From Petrolisthes cinctipes (Eukaryota > Arthropoda > Malacostraca > Decapoda > Porcellanidae): a stretch of DNA of 64,000 nt. This document shows, in pieces, positions 43,979 to 54,907 of the stretch. The notes under the pieces were generated by a model, which was not told the origin of the DNA, did no database searches, and was given only the letters and a program-made list of their open reading frames with translations. The translations under genes and the position numbers were made by a program. Location of the stretch: positions 1,675,001 to 1,739,000 of the forward strand of contig JAWQEG010001559.1 in assembly GCA_033782935.1 (NCBI GenBank), read 5' to 3'. Positions within the stretch are counted from its first letter, which is position 1; every line of letters begins with the position of its first letter.

Positions 43979-45661
43979 CCCGCTCCCGCAGAAGGTGGAG
44001 GCCGTACGGGAGTTCCCTCTCCCTACCACGGCTATGAAACTGAGAGATTTCTTAGGGGTAGTGAATTATTACCACCTCTTTATCTCCCATGCTGCAGCAA
44101 CACTCGCCCCACTCCATGACCTGCTGAAGGGCTTGAAGAAGGCCTCCCAGAAGAAACTCACTTGGAACCCTGCAGCAGAGTCCGCCTTCAGCGAGGTGAA
44201 AAATAAGCTCGCTGACACCACCCTCCTGGCATACCCCACGCCCTACGCGCCTACCTCCATATACACTGACTCATCCAACAACGCCGTAGGAGCAGTGCTA
44301 CAGCAGGAGGTTGATGGGGTGCTAAAGCCCATCGTGTTCTTTAGCAAATGCCTCAAGCCACCACAGAGAAAATACAGCGCTTTTGACAGGGAGTTGGTGG
44401 CCATGCATAACGCCATTAAACGCTTCCGCCACTTCCTGGAAGGCAGGGCCTTCTACATACGTACCGATCACAAACCACTTACGACAGCCATGAAACAACT
44501 TGGTGCCAGCTGGTCACCACGAGTATCTCGACACCTCTCTTTCATCTCCGAATTTACTACAGATATACGGCACGTACGGGGAGAAGACAACATGATGGCT
44601 GACGCACTCTCAAGGGCACCACCGCCACACCCACTCATCGCTACAGTACAACGCATTCCTCCTCTAGATTACGCAGCAATCGCTCACGCCCAACAAGATG
44701 ATACTCACCTCCAGGAACTACCGACGGGCGACATTGGCCTACGCCTTGAACGCATAACGGCACCTGACTCTACAACACGCGTCTGGTGTGACACATCCTG
44801 CGGCACGCCACGCCCCTACATACTTGAGCAATTCAGAGAAAACGTATTCAATCACTATCACTCCACAAACAACCCGGGAATTGCAGGTACACTTCGCCTC
44901 ATTAGTCGACGTGCAGTATGGCCAGGAATGAGAAGGCAAGAGAAGGATTGGGTGACAGCCTGCATCTCCTGTCAGCGTGCGAAGGTAAGACGACATACAT
45001 GCCCACCAATTAACGAGTTCACCGTTCCTTCCAGCAGATTCCACACCGTGCACGTCGACATCATGGGCCCTCTCCCATCCACCGGAGGGTACCGATATCT
45101 CCTGACGTGAGCAGACAGGACGACATGGTGGTGTATGGCTATCACTATGTGTGATATCACTGCTAATGGCACAGCCCGCCATTTTCTCAGTGACTGGGTG
45201 TCTAACTTTGGTCCCCCTGCAATTATCGTCACGGACCAAGGTACACAATTCGAGCCCAGGGCGTGGCAGGACATGCTCACATTATTAGGGACACGTCGTC
45301 AACGGACCACCGCGTACCACCCGGCAAGTAACAGCATTGTCGAGAGATTCCATCGCCGCTTGAAGGATGCGTTCTCTCATCCTCCTGACAATATGTACTA
45401 CGCTGAAGGAAGACCTTAAACACTCACCAGCGGAACTCGTTTTCGGCGAGGACCCTGGCCAGCTTATATCTCCTGAGAGTGACACATCCAGCCTCAGTTT
45501 CCTCTCCGCCCTCAAACGCGCTGTCGCCAACGCTACACCTACACGCCGACAAACAAGACACACCTACTTACAACCTGATCTCAACACCGTGCCTTCACTA
45601 CTCCTGCATATGGATTCCCACTGCACTCCACTCCAGCAGGTGTACAATGGCCCACATCCCG
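43979..45661 (+). pseudogene. pol of retrotransposon A: RT thumb, RNase H, integrase
   Basis: Opens LPQKVEAVREFPLP, the RT thumb, with LRDFLGVVNYYHLF. RNase H follows (IYTDSSNNAVGAVLQQ at about 44260, RKYSAFDRELVAMH, RTDHKPL). The integrase zinc finger reads HYHSTNNPGIAGTLR ... CISCQRAK (about 44855-44985), and the catalytic core has HVDIMGPLP, TDQGTQFEP (about 45225) and NSIVERFHRRL (Glu of DDE, about 45340). A TGA (45108-45110), a shift near 45420 and the insertion at 45662 break it. Protease and the RT palm with its catalytic Asp pair are missing upstream. The integrase end continues at 52550. Confidence 0.85.
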
Positions 45662-47320
45662 TGGAAGGGATAAGTTCAGCTACACTGGTAGTTTTGAATA
45701 TTTAACACTTGTTAACGAGAAGCTGATTAGTGGAGCAGGAAAGGAGGGAATAGTCGGACTGAGTGAGCAGTTAAGTGACACATAGAGAGATTTTCGAGGC
45801 TTCAACCAAGTCATAGTGGAGCCCGAATTTCATATAGACATCAGTCGCTCCACCGACTCCGCTGGAGTAAGTGTACCCTCTCACCTCCTTTTCTCGCCCC
45901 ATATTTCTAATTTGATGTAAGTATCTGTTGTGGTATACTGGGAGGCTGTCTATGTATACTATGTATAAATTTTGTACTACCAGTGCGTATATATATTAAG
46001 TGTATTTTAATATTATCTAGAATGTCATTGAAGCTCTTGATTTTGTCAGTGGGGTTTTTGGTTATGGTGACTGAACCTGTGGTGGGCGGACGAAGAGGAG
46101 CTGCTAGGCGGCTACTAACTGTGTTGCGGCTCTGGGTGCAGTGTGTCTACAGTGTTGCGGCCCTGGGTGCTGTGTGTCTACTGTGTTACGGCCCTGGGTG
46201 CAGTGTATCTACTATGTTACGGCCCTGGGTGCTGTGTGTCTACAGTGTTGCGGCCCTGGGTGCTGTGTGTCTACAGTGTTGCGGCCCTGGGTGCTGTGTG
46301 TCTACAGTGTTGCGGCCCTGGGTGCAGTGTGTCTACTGTGTTACGACCCTGGGTGCAGTGTGTCTACTGTGTTACGGACGTGGGTGCAGTGTGTCTACTG
46401 TGTTGTGGCCCTGGGTGCTGTGTGTCTACTGTGTTACGGCCCTGATTGCAGTGTGTCTACTGTGTTACGACCCTGGGTGTTGTGTGTCTACAGTGTTGCA
46501 GTCCTTACTGGGTGCAGTGTGTCTACTGTGTTGCGGCCCTGGGTGCAGTGTGTCTACTGTGTTACGGCCCTGGGTGCAGTGTGTCTACTGTGTTACGACC
46601 CTGGGTGCAGTGTGTCTACTGTGTTACGGACGTGGGTGCAGTGTGTCTACTGTGTTGTGGCCCTGGGTGCAGTGTGTCTACTGTGTTACGGCCCTGGGTG
46701 CAGTGTGTCTACTGTGTTACGGCCCTGATTGCAGTGTGTCTACTGTGTTACGACCCTGGGTGTTGTGTGTCTACAGTGTTGCAGTCCTTACTGGGTGCAG
46801 TGTGTCTACTGTGTTGCGGCCCTGGGTGCAGTGTGTCTACTGTGTTACGGCCCTGGATGCTGTGTGTCTACTGTGTTACGGCCCTGGGTGCTGTGTGTCT
46901 ACTGTGATACGGCCCTGGGTGCAGTGTTTCTGTGTTTCTGCACCTGTGAACCGTCTTACTATGTTGAAACCCCTGTGTGCTCTCTTTAGTTCTAGGAGTG
47001 CGGCCCAGTGTACCATCTGCCCACTGTGTGGTGTGAGCTGTGTGCAGCCTTGTGTTGTGGGCTCCATATTTTCTTGTATTGTATAATTTTAAGTGCTTGT
47101 TTGAGTGAGTGTATGTTTGAGGTGGTGCTGTATGAGTGAGTATTGAGGTATTGTCATAAGTTTAGTATTAAATTATATTGTTCACAACTTTGCCGTTTTG
47201 TATGTTTGACCTATGACGGATGAATACTCGGCCAACAATCAGTTTCGAGACCAAGAATAACCAGGTCAGAATTAGTGGGTCGTATATACGCATTTATCAA
47301 ATCCAGCCAATTCCCTTACA
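45662..47320 (+). repeat. 5' LTR of retrotransposon B
   Basis: 1659 bp, starting TGGAAGGGATAAG and ending TTCCCTTACA, the inverted complement of TGTAAGGG. More than half its length is a 31-bp minisatellite. Flanking unique parts match the 3' LTR with only scattered differences, suggesting a young insertion. Confidence 0.88.
46118..46930 (+). repeat. 31-bp minisatellite in the 5' LTR, about 26 units
   Basis: Tandem units of the type GGCCCTGGGTGCAGTGTGTC plus 11 bases, period 31 bp (GGCCCTG recurs every 31). Several unit variants (TGTTGCGG, TGTTACGG, CTACAGTG, GATTGC) recur in blocks, and a larger block of about 290 bp (46446-46728 versus 46729 onward) is itself repeated. Because 31 is not a multiple of 3, all frames stay open, which creates long Cys-rich spurious ORFs. 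Confidence 0.95.
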
Positions 47321-47321
47321 G

Positions 47322-47340
47322 TGGCACAGTGAGTAGGATT
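47322..47340 (+). other. primer-binding site of retrotransposon B
   Basis: One base after the LTR: TGGCACAGTGAGTAGGATT. It starts TGG as required to pair with a tRNA CCA end. The tRNA was not identified. Confidence 0.5.
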
Positions 47341-47475
47341 GTTAGCAGAGCTTCATTTGTCTGGGTTGTTACTGAAGGTAAAGTTTGAATTGCTATAACT
47401 TTGTAGTGTAGAGGACTTTTGTGGGGAGTGAGTTGGCTCTTTAACCTGGCTTTTTCCTTGTTATTCGATATCACT

Positions 47476-48395
47476 ATGTCAAATATTGCTGTTATTCTGA
47501 AGCATGCTGATGCTTCGGGTTTAACTAAGGATGTGATAAGCAGTCTAGTTCAACCTGCCATAGACAGAGATTATCGGGCGGCCGAAAGAGCCGAGAAAGC
47601 GGCGGTGAAAGAGGCTGAAGCGGTGGTAAGACAGGCTGAAGAGAAAAAAGCTGAGCGTGAGCATGAATTAGCTTTAGTTCAGCTGAAAACCCAACAGCAT
47701 AATAATGTTCCTTTTCGTCCTGCAAATGAAGTAAAATCCCGTATTCCCCCATTCAGTGACAGTGATGACATGGACTCTTACCTCGCTAGGTTTGAGAAGT
47801 TGGCTCAATTTTATGGTTGGGAGAAAAAGGACTATGCTCTTCATCCAGGATCTCTTTTAAGAGGTAAGACTCTTAAACTTTGTTGGGTTGCCTATGGAGA
47901 TTTCTGAGGATTATGATAAACTAAAAAAATTACTTTTACAATCTTTTAAAGTTGATGCAAATGCCTACATAAGTCAAGTTTCGAAACATGAAGGTAGAAG
48001 TTGATGAGACCTATATCCAATTTTTATCTAGACTCGAACTTGTGTTTAAGAGATGGCTGACACTGTCAGAAGTAAATGAAGCTTTTAAATCGTTATGTGA
48101 TATCATGATAAGAGACCAGTTTTTGAGTACTTGTTCCCCGGATATTAGGATATTTTTGAAGGAAAAGGGAAATATTAGTAACTCTAAGATGGCTTCAGTT
48201 GCAGATTTGTATAGGAATGCACATTCAGACAAACTCAAATTTAACAAACACAGGTTTGAATCTAACGGTCGTCTCGTTAGTAAAGTGAAGCCTGTATCTG
48301 AGGCTAGTATTGCTGAAAATAAATGTGAAAATAAAAGACCATATATTCCAAAGTGCTATTTATGTGGCCAGCAGGGACACAAGAAGCCAAAGTGA
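47476..48395 (+). pseudogene. gag of retrotransposon B
   Basis: Starts MSNIAVILKHADASGLTK. An Ala/Glu/Lys coiled coil (to about 47690) is followed by the capsid-like part (RIPPFSDSDDMDSYLARFEK at about 47740) and, after two frame changes between 47860 and 47990, VDETYIQFLSRLELVFKRWL. The nucleocapsid knuckle is CYLCGQQGHKKPK followed by TGA (48393-48395) exactly where the fourth zinc ligand (Cys) should be, a one-base change from TGC. Downstream, protease and integrase lie in the same reading frame. Confidence 0.8.
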
Positions 48396-48887
48396 CCTCA
48401 GTTATCTACAAGGCTTGTCCCTTCCAAAGTGGATTCTATATTTGAAAGCGAATTAAAGCCGCAAGGAGCGATTGTAGACCCTAATGGGGAGATGAATGGA
48501 CAGTGTGCGGAAGTGTCCTTAGATACTGGGTGTGGCACTGTATTAGTTAACTCCAAATTTGTCTCGGGTTCCACAACAGGGCCTAAATGCACTGTCTATG
48601 ACTTCTTGGGTAGACCTAATAATTTTCCCACAGCCGAGATCAATATTAAGAGTAAATTCTTTTCTGGGACTGTAATGGCTGTGGTTGCCTCAATCAAATT
48701 TACAGATGTTTTGCTAGGTATGGTTCAGGGTGTTACAGTTCCCTCTTTTACTGTGGGTGATAAACCATTATCTAAATCTGAGGGGCCTGTTACAGCTGTG
48801 ATACAGACAAGGGCTGCTACTAGGAAATCTCGTGATACTACTCCCATCGCTACTATGAGTACCAATGTCACCTATAAAGATTTATAA
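48396..48887 (+). pseudogene. aspartic protease of retrotransposon B
   Basis: Same frame as the end of gag. It contains VSLDTGCGTVLV with the catalytic DTG (about 48520), a flap-like region, and DVLLGMVQG (about 48705), corresponding to the h-h-LG block of retropepsins. A linker with IQTRAATRKSRD follows, and a TAA at 48885-48887 separates it from integrase in the same frame. The enzyme would process the Gag-Pol polyprotein in particles. Confidence 0.78.
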
Positions 48888-50526
48888 GTGACATTGATGA
48901 GTACATTGGACCTTCCTATCGACAAGGCTTCATTCCTTAGTGCCCAACAGGAGTGCGATTCACTCAAGCGGGTGTGGAATTCCTATGAGAAGGACCTTTC
49001 AACTTCCCATTGTGGTCGCGCATTTAAATACGAAGTTATTGACAACCTGTTGTACAGGGTTTGTAAGACCAGTAAGGATCCTACTGAGGTAGGAGATAAA
49101 CAGTTAGTAGTTCCTAAGTCCTACAGATCACAGGTGTTAAAGTTAGCCCATGAAGGATTGTTTTCAGGTAATTTCTCCCATAGGAAAACTGGAGGAAAGC
49201 TATACAAGAAATTCTTTTGGCCTGGCATTGGTGCGGATGTTGATCGGTTCTGTAAGTCATGCGAGGCGTGTCAGAAGTTCACTCCCAAAGGTAGAGTAAA
49301 ACCAGTATCTATGTCTAATATGCCTTTGATACCTGAACCATTTTCCAAGGTTGCAATTGACTTGATTGGCCCTATTGTCCCCATGTCAGACAGAGGTCAC
49401 AGATACATTTTAACAGTTATTGACTGTTATTACGGCCCCTCAATTCGACCCATGTCAATCACTGAACGACCATAACGCTACTTCAGGTGTTGACCAATCA
49501 GGAAGTTTCCTCTCTTCTCTCATCCACCAATCAGGAGAGGACAAGCCAGTTTTGGCCGGAAACTGTTGATATAAAACTCGGGGAATCGGCCACAGTCGAC
49601 AGGTCTTCCTCACCAGTCTCAGTCTCAGTCTCAGTGTGTTTTCCTGCCTCATACCTGCTTGGTGTGGGGTAGCCATGTCTACCAATCATCATTCGTCTGT
49701 GTGTCTGCTGACCTCTGCCGCGCTTGTCATTTCATACGTAATTATGGTTATTATTAGCACTTGCCCCTCTCCTTTATGTATCTGGTGTAGCCATAGGTTG
49801 GTCATGTATTTTGGGTAATTGTATTTATTAAGATTAGGTGTGGAAGTGTATTTTGTCATTGGGTTACGTGTATTTTGTTATTAGGTTATGTGTAATTATT
49901 AGGTGCTGGTTTCTATGATTATTTTTAGGATATTGTAAGGCATTGGATTGTAACCATATACTCCTCCCTATTAAATTGTTTAAGCATAATTAATATCCCC
50001 TCTCTTCATGCCCTATTATCCTTTGTGAACCACTTAAGTTATCCGTTCTTACACTTAATGTTATGCCTATTCTCAGGCATGAACTGAAATAATTCACTGG
50101 TCATAACACTGTGCTACAAGGTTCCCTGTGGCCAATCCTTTACGCGAGATAGATACCATTACAGTTGCGGAGAGACTTGTGGAAATATTTTCTCGTGTTT
50201 GTGTCCCAGCGAAATTATGTCCGATAATGGTTCGCAATTTAAATCTGACTTAATGAATGTTTGCATATAGGGAAATTCCTAACGACACCCTAAAATTCTC
50301 CCCTTTTGAACTACTTTACGGCAGACATGTTCGAGGCCCACAGACTATCCTTCTCGATCTGCTCACAAATGAAAAATTAGAAAAGGAATTGCGGACATCA
50401 TACCAGCACGTCCTTGAACTACGTCAAAGGCTGGAAGAGGGTGCAGAATTAGCACTCGCTAATGCTAAGGTAAGCTCTCGCAATTATAAAGAATATTTTG
50501 ATAAGAAAGCAAGGCCACGTAAGTAG
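48888..50526 (+). pseudogene. integrase of retrotransposon B, split by a solo LTR
   Basis: The H2C2 zinc domain (LAHEGLFSGNFSHRKTGGKL ... CKSCEACQKF, about 49145-49275) and the start of the DDE core (VAIDLIGPIVP, then YILTVIDC at about 49420) are interrupted by the LTR at 49428-50107. The core resumes ATRFPVANPLREIDTI and, after a one-base loss, SDNGSQFKSDLMN (about 50221). A deletion then joins directly to FAYREIPNDTLKFSPFELLY (about 50255), removing the third catalytic residue (Glu). The C-terminal part ends YFDKKARPRK at 50526. The first two catalytic Asp are present. It is inactive. Confidence 0.82.
49428..50107. mobile_element. solo LTR nested in integrase of retrotransposon B
   Basis: An about 680-bp insertion that exactly interrupts the integrase codons between VIDC and ATRF. 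The bases ACTGT stand at both edges (49423-49427, 50108-50112). Its ends (TGTTATTAC / GTCATAACA when the edge bases are included) are near inverted repeats of the TG...CA type. A TATAAAA box (49570-49576) lies about 140 bp in. There is no coding region. A solo LTR from a third, different LTR family fits best. Orientation is taken as plus from the TATA box but not proven. Confidence 0.65.
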
Positions 50527-51099
50527 CAGCTATAAGGAAGTTGGGTCTTCCAACTACGAAATCACAACTGCGTTCGTTCCTAGGAGCTATAAATTTTTAC
50601 GGGAAAATTATACCTAACATGTCTACGCTCACAGGACCCTTGTCAGATCTTCTAAGGAAGAACTGTCCCAATAACATCCCTTGGACCCCTGCATTAGAAG
50701 ATAAATTTTTCGAGTTAAGGGATGCTTTTACAAATGAACCCATATTAATGTTGCCTAACAATGATAAAATGTTCTATTTGAGAACAGATGCTAGCAACGA
50801 TGGACTGTGATCTAAGGCCTGTGTTTTACGGTAGCAGGAAGTTGTTGGATCGGGAAAGAAGGTATTCAACAATAGAAAAGGAAGGTTTGGCACTAGTTTG
50901 GGGAATGCAGCATTTCAATCGCTACTTAATAGGGAAAGAATTTATTGTGCAAATAGATCACCAGCCACTCACTTATATTAGAAATATGCAGAACAATAAT
51001 GGAAGACTAATGCGATGGGCGTTGTCATTACAATCATATAGTTATAAAATTGAATGTATACTGTACCAGGGAAGGAAAATGTCATTGCTGATATTTTGA
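50527..51099 (+). pseudogene. RT thumb and RNase H of retrotransposon B
   Basis: IRKLGLPTTKSQLRSFLGAI opens the RT thumb; the fingers and palm with the catalytic Asp pair are deleted at about 50526-50537. NFYGKIIPNMS, LRTDASNDGL (RNase H first Asp, about 50790), FYGSRKLLDRERRYSTIEKE (Glu) and QIDHQPLTYI follow. A one-base change of frame occurs at about 50800. The domain ends near 51099, only about 100 bp before the 3' LTR, with no integrase after it. Confidence 0.85.
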
Positions 51100-51196
51100 G
51101 TAGAACATAATTTTCTACAACAGTGTATCTGACTATATCCCATTCTTTTTTTACTTTATTTTACTGTGTAGAGATATAAAGCTGAATGAGGGCATA

Positions 51197-52549
51197 TGTA
51201 AGGGATAAGTTCAGCTACACTGGTAGTTTTGTATATTTAAACACTTGTTAACGAGAAGTTGATTAGTGGAGCAGGAAAGGAGGGAATGTTCGGACTGAGT
51301 GAGCGGTTAAGTGACACGTAGAGAGTTTTTCGAGGCTTCAACCAAGTCATCGTGGAGCCCGAATTTCATATAGACATCAGTCGCTCTACCGATTCCGCTG
51401 GAGTAAGTGTACCCTCTCACCTCCTTTTCTCGCCCCATATTTCTAATTTGATGTAAGTATCTGTTGTGGTATACTGGGAGGCTGTCTATGTATACTGTGT
51501 ATAAGTTTTGTAATACCAGTGCGTATATAATTTATATTAAGTGCAGGGTATTTTAATATTATCTAGAATGTCATTGGTGCTCTTGATTTCGTCAGTGGCG
51601 TTTTTGGTTATGGTGACGGAACCTGTGGTAGGCGGACGAAGAGGAGCTGCTAGGCGGCTACTAACTGTGTTACGGCCCTGGGTGCAGTGTGTCTACTGTG
51701 TTGCGGCCCTGGGTGCAGTGTGTCTACTGTGTTGCGGCCCTGGGTGCAGTGTGTCTACTGTGTTGCGGCCCTGGGTGCAGTGTGTCTACTGTGTTGCGGC
51801 CCTGGGTGCAGTGTGTCTACTGTGTTGCGGCCCTGGGTGCAGTGTGCCTACTGTGTTGCGGCCCTGGGTGCAGTGTGCCTACTGTGTTGCGGCCCTGGGT
51901 GCAGTGTGCCTACTGTGTTGCGGCCCTGGGTGCAGTGTGTCTACTGTGTTGCGGCCCTGGGTGCAGTGTGTCTACTGTGTTGCGGCCCTGGGTGCAGTGT
52001 GTCTACTGTGTTGCGCCCCTGGGTGCAGTGTGTCTACTGTGTTGCGCCCCTGGGTGCAGTGTGTCTACTGTGTTGCGCCCCTGGGTGCAGTGTGTCTACT
52101 GTGTTACGACCCTAGGTGCTCTGTGTCTACTGTGTTGCGGTCCTGGGTGCAGTGTGTCTACTGTGTTGCGGCCGTGGGTGCAGTGTTTCTGTGTTTCTGC
52201 ACCTGTATACTCTTACTACTATGGTGAAACCCCTGTGTGCTCTCTTTAGTTCTAGGAGTGCGGCCCAGTGTACCATCTGTCCACTGTGTGGTGTGAGCTG
52301 TGTGCAGCCTTGTGTTGTGGGCTCCATATTTTCTTGTATTGTATAATTTTAAGTGCTTGTTTGAGTGAGTGTATGTTTGAGGTGGTGCTGTATGAGTGAG
52401 TATTGAGGTATTGTCATAAGTTTAGTATTAAATTATATTGTTTAAAACTTTGCCTTTTTGTATGTTTGACCTATGACGGATGAATACTCGGCCAACAATC
52501 AGTTTCGAGAACCAGAATAACCAGGTCAGAATTGGTGGGTCGTATCTAC
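51197..52549 (+). repeat. 3' LTR of retrotransposon B, 3'-truncated
   Basis: Starts TGTAAGGGATAAG. Parallel to the 5' LTR up to GGGTCGTATCTACG, where it meets the integrase end of element A. The final segment ending CCCTTACA is missing. It carries a shorter minisatellite than the 5' LTR. Confidence 0.88.
51664..52190 (+). repeat. 31-bp minisatellite in the 3' LTR, about 17 units
   Basis: Same 31-bp unit as in the 5' LTR but more homogeneous, mostly the TGTTGCGGCCCTGGGTGCAG type, with about nine fewer units. Confidence 0.95.
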
Positions 52550-52999
52550 GTGCTCTCCAGGGCAAACGCAACTGTTACGTTGCAAATACGCGGTAAGCCG
52601 TACGTCACGCCCTGGGATCGGGTAAAACAGGCCCACAGCGCGCCACTCACTCCAACACACACCATTCCACCTTTTCACCATGCCTCACACGCGCCACACA
52701 CATACTCATCATCACACCGACCTCCACTACTACCTACTCCCTACACACCTACACACGCACCCACAATCGCACCGACACACTACACACCCGAAACATACCA
52801 CACCACACCTACTCACCTTCAATCATATCGCCCCCCGCACTTACACGCCAGCCATACCATACCCCCTACTATCAAGGCAACTCCTTCCCCTCGACTACTG
52901 GCACCCCCTAAACCACCATCACCTTCCTCCTCTACCATCCCGTTACCCATCACTTCACCACCTCACCTCCACCCTCAAGCCCTACCACCTTTCTCCTAA
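52550..52999 (+). pseudogene. integrase C-terminal end of retrotransposon A
   Basis: Resumes element A pol after the nested element: LSRANATVTLQIRGKPYVTP and WDRVKQAHSAP, the strand-rich GPY/F-type module that follows YNGPHPV at 45640. A long Pro/His/Thr-rich tail runs to a stop at 52999. The first codons after the junction are out of register with the left part. Confidence 0.75.
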
Positions 53000-53750
53000 C
53001 GACACCTCGCCAAATCCTGATCTACCCGAACCTCCTTCCCCTACTTCTGCTACCACACCTTCCCCCCTCCATCCTGTGTCTTCCCCAACACCAGAAACCA
53101 CGCAACCTGTTCCTTCCATCCCTCCGAACGGTAACGCACCTAATCCACCCGGACCCTCGTCCACCAAGCCTACTCCCACACTTTCCCCCCCCCCTCTCCT
53201 TCCTACTTCCTCCCCTACAACTGATCCCTCTTAACCTATTCCTCCGATCCACCTAGCCCAACCCACACCTACCTCCATTGAACTCTGTGTATCTAGTCTT
53301 CCACAGGAATAGCCACCTATCATCCACGTCATACCTGCCACGCCTCCTCGTCCCTCCTCGACGTCGCACTCCCTCACCTCGCCCTACTACACTACCGTCA
53401 CCATATCAGGAGCGGCGGGACGACAAACCTGTGATGGTCCCTGATGGCTTCACCTTCTGCTTGGGGCGCCCGAGAAAATATGTCGCATACAGACATACAC
53501 CCACCCACTCTACACTCTCCAGCACACTCACAGTCCCTACCACTAACCACACTCACTTGCAGCCAACCTCCCCATCTCACACTCCACACATCACCCTTAT
53601 ACATCTGTATATCATATATTCCTTTCTTTTTTATTATTATTTTTATCGCCTATATATAATTATTTATGCTATTATTATGTATTACTTTGTATCTATTGTG
53701 CCTTCCCCTCTCCCTTAATAAATTCATTCTGTTGGGGAGACGAGGGGTAA
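53000..53750 (+). other. 3' untranslated part of retrotransposon A with polypurine tract
   Basis: C-rich then AT-rich sequence. The purine run GGGGAGACGAGGGGTAA (53734-53750) directly abuts the 3' LTR and is the polypurine tract that primes plus-strand synthesis. Pro-rich open frames at 53000-53240 are composition effects. Confidence 0.7.
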
Positions 53751-54339
53751 TGTAGTGGTGCCATATGCACCACTACATATTCCTTTGTATATTCCATGTG
53801 CTGGTACGCCACTCTTTGCTCCTTTGTACTTTCCCCCTGCCCCAGACAAGCCACAGTCTGACGGGTACGTTAATCCAGTCCCCTGACAGTCACAGCTTAA
53901 TCCACTCTTGGGAGTGTAGCCACCGGCCTCCCGCTTTCTCCCAGGTATGAATCGAGATGGGTGCAGCAGGTCAGGTGATGCACTTGGTCACGTGGGCATG
54001 ATACGTACGGGAACCTGGAAGCGAGATGATAAAAAGGGGAGGCCTCGCCCGAGAGGCAGTCTATCCAGCGAGCTACTACAGAGGAAGGTCTTGCCCTACT
54101 CCTGCCATCGACATACACCTGCAACACACGTGTTCCCACTCTGACCACACGTTGTGCTCCTGCTCTACACTATTACACAAGCTCCACTGCAACTACCGAC
54201 TCTCGACGACGCTGCACGACAGGCTGACCTTCTCTATATACATATGTACTGCTCACCTGTGTATTGCCAATAAACTGTACCGTGTATTCTAGAGTCTGTT
54301 CACCCGGGTAGATACATAAGGAGCTTCCTTACTGTTTCA
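53751..54339 (+). repeat. 3' LTR of retrotransposon A
   Basis: 589 bp, TGTAGTGGTG to CTGTTTCA, with the GATAAAAAGGGG box (about 54028) and AATAAA (about 54270). It has several small indels relative to the 5' LTR, so element A is older than element B. Confidence 0.88.
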
Positions 54340-54714
54340 GTACAATGCAGTTTAATTATCAGGACTAAACTTAAATATATTTTATATTTTTACTTATTTG
54401 TGTACATTAGATTTATCTTTTATATAAATTTATTTTTATATATGAGATTAGCTTGCTAAAATAAAAATAAAATGTATTTTTGCTTTTTGAATTAGCATAA
54501 TGATGAAGGATTACAAATAACATATGAGAGGAGGTATTATTCCTGAGGCAATCCTCGCATACTGATGTGTCTTTCATTGTTCACATGAGCCAGCATCTAT
54601 GACTGTTTACATATATGTCATCCTGGGGTCGCAAGGTCATGGATGCTGGAGTTGTAAGCCTAATACCCCCATCACGGGGTACTGGACGAAACATCGTCTT
54701 CCCTTAGCAACAAA

Positions 54715-54718
<4 letters not shown>

Positions 54719-54795
<77 letters not shown>

Positions 54796-54907
54796 CTGTC
54801 TGCCTGTCTGTTTGTGTGTGTGTGTGTGTGTGTGTCTGTGTGTGTGTGTGTGTCTGTCTGTCTGTGTGTCTGTCTGTCTGTGTGTGCGTGTGTGTCTGTC
54901 TGTCTGT
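54719..54907. repeat. compound (TA)n (TG)n (TCTG)n microsatellite, left part
   Basis: A TA run followed by TG and TCTG units, interrupted at 54907 by an inserted LTR and resuming at 55814. Confidence 0.95.

Larger units (their letters stand above)
45662..52549 (+). mobile_element. GMR1-like Gypsy retrotransposon B, nested in A
   Basis: A 6.9-kb element with near-identical long LTRs (45662-47320, 51197-52549). The internal region reads gag, protease, integrase, RT thumb plus RNase H. The integrase precedes the RT/RNase H, the reverse of ordinary Ty3/Gypsy, and matches the GMR1-like group. LTR ends are TGTAAGGG / CCCTTACA (the 5' copy has TGGAAGGG at its start). The 3' LTR lacks its last about 35 bp and there is no target duplication, so the right junction was rearranged after insertion. 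A solo LTR interrupts the integrase. Confidence 0.85.
40968..54339 (+). mobile_element. CsRn1-type Ty3/Gypsy retrotransposon A, with nested element
   Basis: Two related LTRs (40968-41535, 53751-54339) bound a gag-pol region in the same orientation, with a second retrotransposon (45662-52549) inserted in the integrase end. Without the insert the element is about 6.5 kb. Assignment to the CsRn1 clade rests on the unusual Gag C-x2-H-x9-C-x3-C knuckle and a primer-binding site starting TGGTGACCCC as for tRNA-Trp. Protease and the catalytic half of RT have been deleted near 43870-43980. Flanking bases GCAC (40964-40967) and GTAC (54340-54343) may be a decayed 4-bp duplication. Confidence 0.85.

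Noticed and set aside
45983..47086. Long Cys-rich open frames (CVYCVAALGAVC-like repeats), also at 51541-52346
   Set aside because: They are translations of the 31-bp LTR minisatellite; since 31 is not divisible by 3 and the unit has no stops, all three frames stay open. No sign of selection for protein.
46118..52190. 31-bp regular repeats as a CRISPR-like array
   Set aside because: Units are directly adjacent with no spacers, in a eukaryotic LTR.
52680..53240. Pro/Thr-rich frames as a secreted mucin-like protein
   Set aside because: Lies between the integrase end and the polypurine tract of element A; composition of a C-rich region, no signal peptide.
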